Assembly (NCBI GenBank): GCA_005281725.1
Contig: SSBO01000003.1
Coordinates: 4,340,495 to 4,404,494 of the forward strand
Length of the DNA stretch: 64,000 bases
Direction: 5' to 3'
Source of the DNA: Wuchereria bancrofti
Lineage: Eukaryota; Nematoda; Chromadorea; Rhabditida; Onchocercidae
Under the pieces are notes generated by a model. It was given only the letters and a program-made list of their open reading frames with translations. It did not search any database and was not told the origin of the DNA. The position numbers were made by a program, and so were the translations under genes. Positions 50,050 through 61,062 of this stretch are shown piece by piece; within the stretch, counting starts at the first letter, position 1, and every line of letters begins with the position of its first letter.

Positions 50050-52385
50050 TTAATTGTCCTTTAATATTCGTTCCTTTCTTTTACGTGTAATAAGACTGTC
50101 GTAATCCTTCAGGAAATCTATTGCATGTTGATCTCTAGATAACAATCCTTCTTCAATTAGTAGTTCAACCATCATACGGTAAATGAAGAGGTATTGCTGT
50201 AAATAAATTCGTTAAACTATTGACCAGGTTTAGCTTGAGTAATACAAATTTTTTCATATATATATATATACATATAATTTATTTTTTTTTAATAATTAAG
50301 TTCATATATATATGTAAAAATGAACTTAATTATTCAAACGAATTGTTAACAAGTATAAGAGAGGATTAGCTCACCAAATCATTTTGTATTGCATGCAAGC
50401 GTTGTTCCCGCAGCTTTTTGGTTACATCTACAACAATACAAGTTTCATTGCTGCGTAGTTTTGCCATCGCCAATTCAACAGCAACGAAAGTTCCGGTCCT
50501 CAAATATGACACTTTTCTTTGATTGATATTCACATCTTTGCTTTTTATATAAGATGAAAAATTCTTAAAACAGTCATAATGTGATTTAAAAATTTAATAG
50601 GACCTCCCAATGCCAGCACTGCAATGAACGATTATTGGCTTTCTCCCGTAGTATTTATGCAACATAGTATAGATTTCTCGACAAGTGGAGGCCGAATCAG
50701 GAACGAAGTGATCTGGCCATCCTGCATAAGCAATGTGCACTACCTATCAAAATTAATTTGTCAAAAAACTTTTGATATAAAAACCATTATCTCCCGTGTG
50801 CTTCTTTATTATTAGCGCGAGTGACAAAAAGATACCTGATATTCAACAAACTCATCGCAACTGTTCTCCACTAAACAAAAAAATTTCCGCTGCTTAACTG
50901 TCGATTCAACGAATCATAAAGAAACTTATGATCGAAACAAAAGGCATAAATTTAAATGGGGAAATGAATTCTAGCAAAATGCATACAATTACTTTTTGCT
51001 CACATTGTTTCGTGATCTTTCAGATTTTGATAAGTCGAAAAATGCACGTAGTGCAAACCTCTTGTATTTTATCAGAATATGAAGCTTCTATTTTTGTCCG
51101 AGTCACTTTTTTAAGCGTAACAATACCAGAAGTTGGTTCCGTGATACGAACTCGAACAGCTCCGTATTCTTTCCATCCAGCGGTCTCATTCGGTAAGTAG
51201 TCGGAACACTGTTCACGGTCATTTTCTTTTTGCTGACATAGTTGGAGAATCACCTGAAATATTTCCTTTTTGTCCGTATTCAAAGCTCGTATTATGCTTT
51301 TGGCAAGATAAATTCAAATATTATATAAAACAAATAAAGATAAATTAGTGGGATATCATTAACTTAAAAAGCGAAGCGTCAAAATAATGAAATGAGAATA
51401 CATTTGTTTCTTCCTGTATAGCCATTATCCAGAAATCCTGGATAGTATTTAGCAGCGGTCCTTGAGCACATATATATGTCAGATCGCTTGATACAGTAAC
51501 ATAAGATGCATGAATATAATCGTCATCTCAAATTACAATTTTACAAGTTGTATTCTACTTATAATGAGTGATGATAAATGTGAAACGTTTTTTCTTCTTC
51601 TTTCTTTTTTTTTTTTTTTGATAAGTTCGCAGTACATTCAATAAAGTGAATGCTTATTTGTTTTTTAGAATCTTTCTACGTTTCAAAGATGGTCTGAATT
51701 AAGATCATGAGAAAAAATTTTTAAATTTTAGTTCATAGCAAACTTACTGTTAGGTGCATTTTTTAACTTAACTCTTGTCTTATCTCCCAGTTTAATATCT
51801 TCGAACCTACAATATTTGAACCAAATAATTCAAGTTGACTAGAATATTCAAAGAAGACAAAAACAATTGTAACACATTGCAGAATAAACTTTTAGTTCAC
51901 TTACTTGATTATGAAATTCTGTTTATATTGTATGATAACACTTTGTAGATGGCTTTGCTATTTCAATCTTTGCTATCTTATTAAAGAACATTGGAAACCT
52001 ATTCTTGTCAAAGTTTTGTTCCAGATGCCATGCTTCCGTTGTAACATTTTCAGGAATGTAGTTTTTAATTTTGTTCACAAATTCCTTTCGTATTCCTCGT
52101 ACCCCCAGCTGAACTGCAGCTTGCATCCACTCTTCTTGCACATTTAGCTTTGCTGGTATTATCGTTGTTATCGCCTACAATTCACTTCATGCTCTTGATG
52201 GACATAATAAGTAACTCATTCAATAAGTGTTAGCTTAAGAACTATCTAACTTTAGATTTTCGAGTGAATTTTCGACCGACAATTTGTTCTTGTGTAATTA
52301 AACGGCCCTGTCGAATTTTTTTGTCCGTAATTTTACTTCCACTTTCATCAGGAAGTACTGAACATCGCATTCGCCCACGTGACAT
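50050..52385 (-). CDS. Cytosolic protein tyrosine phosphatase, nematode type
   Basis: Removes phosphate from tyrosine residues. Eight exons in phase: 52251-52385, 51999-52174, 51748-51806, 51402-51526, 51059-51253, 50604-50743, 50375-50498 and 50050-50196 (366 residues). A basic N-terminus (MSRGRMRCSV) leads into FVNKIKNYIPENVTTEAW and DKNRFEDIKLGDKTRVKL. Next come DDYIHASYV, ICAQGPLLNTIQDFWIMA, and CSDYLPNETAGWKEYGAVRV. The WPD loop is YAGWPDHFVPDSAS and the catalytic loop IVHCSAGIGRTGTFVAVELA, with Cys and Arg in place. The closing helix is QYLFIYRMMVELL. There is no signal peptide or membrane helix. The catalytic set is complete, so it should be active. Small single-domain phosphatases of this kind are numerous in nematodes and often made in the male germ line; that is family knowledge, not seen here. 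Confidence 0.93.
50291..50334. repeat. 15-bp perfect inverted repeat in a phosphatase intron
   Basis: Arms 50291-50305 (AATAATTAAGTTCAT) and 50320-50334 are exact reverse complements around a 14-base loop. It lies inside the last intron (50197-50374), next to a TA run. Confidence 0.8.
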
Positions 52386-52864
52386 GATGCGTCGCTTTAA
52401 AGAAAATAAAACTTGTTCAAAGAAAAAGGAGATATCTCTGAAGAAGTTGACAAATTTAGAAAATTGATAGTTCACAAACAATGCTCGGATTTTTTTATTT
52501 ATTGCATTGATTTATTTCGGATGTTAACGTCACTCAGAGCAGGGTGGTTCTAAATTTCTTTGAAAAAAAAGAAACAGATGATAGTCTTGCACCTCAGCTT
52601 TTTTTCAATAATTCGAAGATGTCACAAATGATAAACTTACACAGTGGACATACTTTTTCTGATTTAAAATTGTTTTGAAAGCAAAACTCAAAATAAAATA
52701 AAAATTTTAGATGAAAAATTTGTTTAATTAATTGTACTTTATCTCGCTTCATTGTGTCTCCAAAACTAGACTTGAATTATATACCACAGTTGCCTTGCAA
52801 GCTTACAAAAATACGAAATGAAATTTTATCATACCACAAGTCTCTTTTGATCTTTTTTCTATAG
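52386..52864. other. Intergenic, phosphatase 5' side
   Basis: 479 bases upstream of the phosphatase start and downstream of the small 93-residue gene, both on the minus strand. No feature recognised. Confidence 0.5.
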
Positions 52865-53296
52865 TTATGATTTCTGCATAATTGTCATTATTTTACAGTA
52901 GTGACATTCTATCAGTTGATGCTCCTTTGTTAAGAAGATTAATAGCGACCCTAATTCTGTTTATGAGAAAAACTATCTTCATGTTACAAATAAGTGTCAA
53001 TTGATTATTTAATGCAGCAATAATGTTTCCAGCTTACTTAAGAAAGGCAAAGAATTTGCTTTATCTAACATATCACCAATACTTTTTCTCTTTCTCCAAA
53101 ATATTATCAAATTTATTCCTTTTTCGCTACTCTGTTTTTCGTCGAGAATATTGGAGCTTCTTTACTTTTGTCAGTTATTCTAAAATTTAATTACGCAGAT
53201 TCTCAACTGCAAAAAGTTATCGATTTCCCTCGCAATAATATGCCACTTTTTTGCTTCATTTTCCTGCATCATTTCAACATCATTTACATCGTTCAT
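52865..53296 (-). CDS. Possible 93-residue protein, three tiny exons
   Basis: Exons 53195-53296, 53038-53131 and 52865-52950 join at phase 0 and phase 1 with ordinary signals (GTAATT/ACAG and GTAAGC/TTAG). It starts MNDVNDVEMMQENEAKKWHI, continues REIDNFLQLRICSSEKG, FWRKRKSIGDMLDKANSLPF and LRSLLIFLTKEHQLIECHYC, and ends MQKS. An AG sits one base before the ATG codon region, as a spliced-leader acceptor would. The composition (amphipathic helices, no low-complexity AT codon bias) looks like real protein, and two intron joins keeping frame is unlikely by chance. I recognise no family. The introns are only 63 and 87 bases. It is still a hand prediction. Confidence 0.4.
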
Positions 53297-55997
53297 ACTG
53301 ATATTTTTCTTCAAGACTCCATCAAAATTTAAAATAGTTTAAATATCTCTAAACAGTCTAATGTGTAAGAACATATCTCAATGAAAACTGAGTAGCATAA
53401 ACTGGAACACTGCAGAAAAGGGTGGTATAAGTTGGAAAATCGCACTGAAAAAATTTTCAGATGAAATTTAGTTTTGAATGAAGTAATTGAAACTTAATTT
53501 TCAGTGAAGTAATTTAATTTCTTTTCAATAAGCGATGAAGCAAAATTTCCTTTCCAAACAGAACAAAAAAATAAAAAAAAATTTGAATACTCTATTTCCT
53601 TAATGCAGTTTCATAAAGAAAGCCTATTAAAGTCAGACCATAAATAATAAGAATTAACACTAAATATTAGCGATTTCTCATCGTCTTCTTCTTTAAAAGC
53701 AATCGAACCTAGGAAATTAAAATAAGAAATGAATGAAAGATAAATAGTGCATAAGACTGCCAAGCCTTTTCATTACCCAAATAAATTTGATAATGAAGAC
53801 TTATTTCACAAACAGGAGGCCCTTGGCTACGGCTACACTAAGCATAACCATAACAATTCGAGTTAAATGGCTGCAGTATATTCAGCCATTTCTGAAGTAT
53901 TTCCGATCAGCCTGAAATTTACAACTGTGGTACAAAGCCGGTTAAAATCTAAAATTTGAAAGAAAATTTAAGTTGATAACCAACACTAAGAATGGCTGAA
54001 TTTTTTGAGAGAACAATTCAGAATACTCAGCAGAGATTTCTGTGGCCGCTTACTGCTTCAAAAAAGATGCTATGATTAGATTAAAAAGAAAAGTACCAAA
54101 TACAATAGGCACCAGGAGCTATAAGGATTTGGAACAAAAGAACTTATTTAAAGCATATATCTGCTAATTCAAAATTGAAAATCTTAAACTATAAATGGAA
54201 GAATATAGAGGGAAATAGGTAACTCCTCGATCTGAAACACATGTAATACGAGTATAATTAGAAGCATTGCGTGAAACTGAAGAAAGTAACAGAATCATTA
54301 GGAAATCACTGAGTTAGGTAATTCATTCCGGTTACTTTTATTAAAAAGAACGCAAATGAAAACCAATTTTATGAGCAGGAATAGGCATGCGATGTTCCTC
54401 AGATATTCTTCCCTCACACGTTGGCTTACTTTTAATATATTTTATATTAAACTAAATTTTAATATATTTCACATTATATTAAGTATATTAGATTAAATTT
54501 TAATACATTTTATATTATATTAAGTTCATATAGAATTCATAATATCCACATTCACAGAATGCAGTGTAAACCACAGTAACTTCAGACATCCATTTATGCT
54601 GTGGAAAAAAAATTAAGAGATCTTCGAAATCCAACTGAAATCACTCGCCAGTTAAATGCATTTATCTGTTTAATACTCTTAATTCTTATGTTCATTAATT
54701 CAACGATCTTTTTGCTAATTACGATGCGCTATAATAATTCCATAATGAAGCAATCATTTTTACCCATTAAATAAGATTTTGAACGAATGGCTACAAATGC
54801 AAGATGCAAGCTTAACCTAACTTAACTAATTATATTTTATACAGCATTCAAATCAGTGAAGAGAACCTCCAAACCCTTCCACTGCGAAAAGATATATTCC
54901 GCAGTACTGGTTTCTCCTACTTTTTAATGCGATGACTGCATCAATTTACAAAATTACAAGCACCAAACTGGAAATATCAATAGCATTTTATAAATATTTC
55001 AGATTCTTACACTGTGTCGAGAAAAGGGAAATCGATTAGTAGAGCGCATCATAACCAGAAAAGAAACAACTTTCGCGGGAACTTTTACAGAAAAAACCCC
55101 TTAAACCGATCAAATTAATTCCAAGCCTTAACAATTACTCTTCCTAGCACGGATTTCATGTGTCAATCTACTGATTTCAACTTTACATATATAAATGGGT
55201 AATTCAAATTACCAAGGACACTGAGCTGTAAATGTGTGGTAACAATGATTTATTAGTAAATATTAATTGGTTATCTATAATCAGAATATTGTCAAGTACC
55301 GGTTTTTTTACAGAATAATATTCCATAAAGAATTATTTTTGTTCAGAAATAAGAGTAAGATTTCAATTTCCACATAAATAATTTAAAAGGAAACCAAAAA
55401 CTTAGAACCAGGAAAGAGAAATAAAATGGCTTCAGTAAGTTATTTTCGATTTAGAAAATGTCTCAAGCTTAAAAGAAACATAGCTTGAGTTAATCAAAAA
55501 AAAATAGCTTGAGTCACATAAAAAAATAATTTTCATCGGATATGACGGAGTATTATAGTTTTGACACTATATCGATAGAGCATATATATCCTATATTGAA
55601 TTTATTTGCTTTCAACTTTCACAAAGCACCGCTAAAAAAGTTGAAGTGTAACTTCACAAATGTTATATTTTATAGAAAAGTTAAGCATTTTATTCTTATT
55701 ATTCGTAGATTTATTAATTGAATTTGAAGCCATCAATGAAGGGGATATTTAGTACGTCCCATTTTTCGAAGATTTGCTTTAATGGAGAAAAAAAAATTAT
55801 GAAATAGAGATTTGTCTTTTTTGTTTCTTACTATTTGTAACTATAACACTGATGAAAGATAGTTTTCTCCAAGATTTACGAACTGACTAAAAACATTTTT
55901 GTTATAGGAGTGCATAGAGATTTTATATTTTTCATCCAGATAAAAATATGCGGAAAGAACATTCTGCGAGTTATGTGTACAGCTGTGAATTGGCGAA
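53297..55997. other. 2.7-kb gap with imperfect AT repeats
   Basis: No confident gene. Exon-like fragments on the minus strand near 53600-53720 and 53840-53890 could not be linked to anything. An AT-rich imperfect tandem repeat lies at 54429-54527. Confidence 0.45.
54429..54527. repeat. Imperfect AT-rich tandem repeat
   Basis: Three imperfect copies of a TTTTAATAYATTT-type unit, each followed by a stretch rich in ATTATATTAA and spaced about 27-42 bases apart. Simple-sequence expansion is the likely origin. Confidence 0.5.
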
Positions 55998-58386
55998 CTA
56001 CATTGAAGTAGTCGAGAAACAAAAAGAAACATAGCCAAGATTCAAGAAAACATCGATCAGAAGTGAATCACCAGCAACTGTTGTCATTGCATTTGCACCT
56101 ACTGAATTCGTCTCTATGGAATAAACGTTCCGGAGTGATGTCTCCACTGATGTCAAACGCTGGCCTGAGTAATCAAACTGCAAAAAAAAATCCACCAAGC
56201 AATACAAACATCTCTAAAAAAGCACAGGAAATTTAATTAGTAAGCTTTATCATGCAAAAAATAGAAAAGAAGGCTTGTGACTTGAAACAGCAACGGGAGA
56301 TTCAGGTAGAACACTAGGAAGTTGACCAGTCTTAATTAGCCAAATTCGTTATACATATCAGCATTGTACACTGTACTTCGTTCAGTTTTCTTTCTCTCAG
56401 TTAAAAAAAAAAAACTATTTTTTCCATCACTTAATCAATATTACTAACTTGCATCAAATTTGGACAAGTTCCTCCTATTAAAATCCGATCGCCATTCATT
56501 TTTGCTACTGTGTATCGCATTAGAGGAGCATGTTCACAAATTAAAGCTGAAGCTAATGACCTCGAACCAATGTGCCAAATAGAAGGTTCCACATCGCCGC
56601 CACAAACCTGAAGACATATTTCCATTTCCAATTTAAAGATGTTGAAGTAAAACTTAAGAAATTTAATAACTTTCCGCATCAAATGCAATAACCCTAGATA
56701 TTAAAATATACATATATATGTATGTCGACTTCATACTTATATTCTAATCCTCCCAACTAATTCCATTAAATGCTCTCTAATTCCCAGCACTGAATATTTT
56801 GAGCATCATTCACCGTAATACTTATTTGCTATCATTTATTTCTATAACTTTTTATGTTACCTGACGAAGACAGAATTACATCAAAATGAACCATAGTCAG
56901 ACAAGCTATATTTAAAAAAACTTATTGCTATCTATTTTTTCAGACATACGTGACACCAAAGCTAATTCATTTATATACAATATACAACAATACATTGGTC
57001 GTCTTTTTTTATTGTTCTTGAATCAGAACAACCATTACACTTTTTTTAGAAACTAACAAAAAATAATAATAATGCTTTAAATTATGAATAATCCTTATAA
57101 ATGTACCATGAAATCTTCTTCAACATCCAAAGCGCAAACTCCTCGACCAAAACTACTTCGTTTGAGCTTTCCATCTGAAGCTACATTGAAAACATGGATA
57201 TCCTTAGAACGAACATCCCAAAGGCGAACTGTACCATCTTCAGATGAGCTCAAAAACACATGTTCTGATTGAACCGCTAATTCATTTACATATTCACTAT
57301 GTCCAACGAATGTCGAAATGATCTGAAATTGAAAAACTTGAAAAAAGTTGCAAAAAATATAAACTATTTTGTAGAAATCACTGCAACCAAAATTGCAGAA
57401 TACATAACGAACGAGGTAAAACTTCGTAATAAATAACATCACTTACTGATGGCTATCATCATAATCTTGTCTGGACACTGTTGAAATCTAAAGCAAACAA
57501 TAAGTCCACAAGGAAGTATAGCTAAAATATAAAAAAGCGGAACAAACCTTATCCGGACGTTCGATTTCCATCAAACGAATTGCGTTATCTCCAGCTCCAG
57601 CATATAATACAGAGCTGTTATCGATGCAAGCTAGCGTATTTATTTCGCATGGTGGAGCAACTGACAGTTTTGTAGGAAAATCATTAAATCTGCATAACGG
57701 ATAGCAATAATCGGAAGTATCACAGTGGGTGATATCATCCCAGTTATAAACAGCTAACTGACCCACTGAATTACCACAAACTAATCTTGACTGAACAGTG
57801 CTCAAAGCAAAAACTGGTTCATCCAATTTTAGCCGATACTTGAATCGTCGTTCATTGTTGGAAGCATTCAATTTAAGAGCCTGACGAAGTTCGAAAAGAT
57901 ATAAATAAGCGAGCGAATCTGTAGCCACTAACCAATTACCTGAAATGAAATTTGTTTAGCAGAGCAATGATTTCCAAATATTTTAATTGTCCTTATTTGC
58001 AACATCCGTTACTACTTAAGGAACATTATCATTTAAGACGATAACACCAGACATTCCGTAATTCTTCGTAAGTTACGTATGCCTATGAACAGGACATTCA
58101 GAAATAAATTAGTAGAAAAAATGAACTGCAACTTACCTGACTATCCCTAACTAATATAAAGAATAATAAAGGAGATGTCCCCTTATTATCGTCCATTTCT
58201 TTGTCGCTCTAAAATGTCACTATAAAATTTTCGCTTAATAAAAGTTATTAAAGAATTTTACGTTACGATGCAATGACCAAAGTATCACCACCCATAAATC
58301 TTACCTTCCGGAGAGAAATGCTGACGATAAATCTTGTTGTAGAATGCCTGTCGAGAAAACATTGCATCTGATTCTTCCACAACCAT
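55998..58386 (-). CDS. THOC6: THO complex subunit 6 (WD-repeat protein)
   Basis: THOC6 is a WD40 propeller of the THO/TREX complex, which packages nascent mRNA for export. Five exons in phase: 58305-58386, 57548-57939, 57107-57322, 56449-56607 and 55998-56177 (342 residues, the usual length). It starts MVVEESDAMFSRQAFYNKIY. Repeats include HFSPEGNWLVATDSLAYLYL, LVCGNSVGQLAVYNWDD, LYAGAGDNAIRLMEIERPDK and TFVGHSEYVNELAVQSEHVF, then LSSSEDGTVRLWDVRSKDIH. The C-terminal half matches THOC6 specifically: VCGGDVEPSIWHIGSRSLAS, GDRILIGGTCPNLMQ, and the closing GDSLLIDVFLNLGYVSFCFS. WD signatures are intact and no frame break is seen. Confidence 0.85.
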
Positions 58387-58661
58387 CCTAAAACTCAACC
58401 CAAACCCATAAAGGAAGCGACGGAAACATATCGAATTACCGAATATGTTAAACGTGACAGAGCACTCCTCATAGATATTTGTACATACTTCGATTGGATC
58501 TCTGCTGATATGATCAAACATATTTCTTACAAACGCAGAAAGAGTTTAAAAAATCAACTCTATCTCTATATATATAAAAAAATTCACCGTGTCTTCACAC
58601 TAATTCACAATTCCCGACATTAAATTGAAAATTTTAGTCCACTAAAAATAAAAATAGGAAT

Positions 58662-59926
58662 TTACGATACACCAGTACCAACGATAACTACCACGAGACA
58701 TAATAAAAACCACATAAAGAGTCTTTGATGAGTATCAAAATGAAGTTCAGCAAATTCAAAAAAAAAGATCTTGAAACATTTATCAAATATAATAAACATA
58801 GTTAAACAAATAATTGCAAAAATAAATGAAAGACAAAGAGAAATGGGACAAACAACTCTAGAAATAACTATTTCTACCAAGTAATCTTCAAAACCAACGT
58901 CCCGATACCTCATTTCCTGAATATGTCAAATAGATTAAGCTGCGAGAGATTCTATGATGAAATGTTCAAAATCAAGCTCCCATGTTTGCATGACACTTAG
59001 ATTTAAAAATATTATCATTCTTATGTCATTTATGAAGTATTAATTTATCCATAAATATATTAGCATAGCTCAACTTCTGAGATAGAAATGCTACAAATAT
59101 TCAGGAAACCATTGCATATGTGTTGCTCTTGCACAAAATTAACACTACAGGCTAAGTATGTCGTCTATGAAACCATTATTTTGTATTCCACTACTTTTTT
59201 ACAGCCACTTTAATCTTCAAAATGGCAGATAAACGAAAAAGATGAAATAAACTAAGTGAAACACAGAAGGAGAGCAGGCTATATCGACTTAACTTCTTAG
59301 TTAATATTGCAGATAAAACTGTGATTCCCAAATACAAAATATGAGCGATCAGGCAGCATATCCCTAATAACAAATAGAAAAAAATTTGTATTTTACGGAG
59401 TTTATTGAAGTTTGATTTTTCGATGATGCTCTCTTTCAACTGCTCCTCTTTCGAGCTTCATTTCTGAGCCAGTCCTTGGAACCCGTACTCAATACAGCTT
59501 CCGGTTAATACGACTAAACGAAATGAGAAAACAAAAGCTGTTTGAACCAATGGTAAGAACAAAGAAAACAAAAACAAAAAAAAGTCGACATCCAGACATG
59601 AAAACGATACTATAACTAGAACTCCGAAAATAATGGATAAACGAGGCTCATAAGAACTAATACACGTAATTTAGGTAGGAAAACACATTGAAGAACAAAA
59701 CAAAAACAAAGAATAAAAAACGATAGCATGTGCAAAACACCTAGATCCGAACAAATAAAATTTCAAAACTTAGAAACCAATACATACTCCCTTGTATAGA
59801 CATAGGCTCTTCTTTACTGACAATTTTTGTGCATTCCCGTGACGAAGTTAAGGGCTTACTTGTTTTTGTATAATAGTTCCTATAAATGTATTCAAGGTTC
59901 ATTATTTGTTCGAAAATTTTGCTCAC
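58662..59926 (-). CDS. Possible multi-pass membrane protein
   Basis: Three open pieces could form one gene: 59788-59926 (start MSKIFEQIMNLEYIYRNYYT), about 59200-59440, and 58662 to about 58919. The second has two hydrophobic helices (IFFYLLLGICCLIAHILYLG and a later one). The third opens EMRYRDVGFEDYLVEIVISR and has two more, ending VVVIVGTGVS. The second and third join at phase 0 with a GTAAAA or GTGGCT donor and an ATTCAG acceptor. The first join is weak, needing an acceptor at CGAAAG. AT-rich DNA read on this strand gives hydrophobic frames by chance, so this is a tentative call and no family was recognised. Confidence 0.3.
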
Positions 59927-61062
59927 TTCAGTGATGATATAAATATATATTGTAATGTCTTATGCATAAAATATCAAAATTATGATTCACTGCAGGAATA
60001 TATATTCAAATATAATACAATTATATAGGGCAAATCATATAACAATTAACATATATAAATTATGCAGGAAAAATATGAAACAATAAACCCATATTCATGC
60101 AAACAGGATCCTCCCATATAATTTACCAGAAATTTTCGTAAGACAAGTACTATTGGGTTCAATAAGTCATGTTGTTATTTCATCAAATGAATTAGTAATG
60201 TAATTTATAACTTCAAATAAAAATACAACTAAGTGGGGATAAATTAGAAGTTGTTACCACCCAGAGTAAAATATCATATTTATAGTGCATATTTTTGCTA
60301 TATGTACTACAGCATTCCCTTCTATTATTACTACGAAAAGATATCGAAAAGAAAAAAAAAACGTCTCAAATATAATGTTCTTGGAAAATTCTAATATTCT
60401 TGAAATTCTATCAAAATCTAACAATTTGTAAATTTTCTACTGTTTCAGCATTATACATAAGAGCACCAAACAGAAAGCTGTGTTCGCAGACAAACTGAAA
60501 ACATCGAAAGAAAAAACGAAACAATAAAAGCGTCGAAAAAAAGAGCAAACGAAACAATAAATCTGCCAAAAAAGCAAAGTATGAACTGAAACAAATCATA
60601 ACAGGAAACGAAAAAAAGGATGGAAAGAATAACCTATCAAAGCAAACCAGAAAATAAACAAATAAAAAAAGGTCACCGAGCGTATGTTAAAAACAAAGAC
60701 AACTTACACATTGTGAGAAAGTTCCACAGGGAGATACAGTTGTTGCGGAAAAAACATCGCTGGTAGACTGAATTATAAGAACAAGGAATCTCCAAAAAAG
60801 TGTGCAATTATCGGTCTATTCCGCGACATCATGTACTGTTATCTGATTCAAGATATTTACATTATGTTAAAATAAAACAGGAAATACTCAAATTTTCACT
60901 CAAAACATAAATTGTCGTTTGAATGTTTTAATAGTGGAGAGTGAAAACAATCAGCAAATTACTGTGCGGAACCGACCAAAAGCCATAAATAACGAAGATT
61001 GGTGCAGATTATCATAAGAATACCACAAATCACCAACCGAACTGACATTTACCATAACATTA
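59927..61062. other. Intergenic, 1.1 kb
   Basis: Very AT-rich, rich in A runs on the plus strand. A hydrophobic minus-strand frame at 60411-60599 has no support. Transportin's 3' UTR probably ends in the right-hand part. Confidence 0.5.

Noticed and set aside
53600..53890. Minus-strand exon-like pieces, one reading KEEDDEKSLIFSV before a stop and one with a hydrophobic helix
   Set aside because: Splice sites are present but the two do not link to an ATG exon or to a recognisable family.
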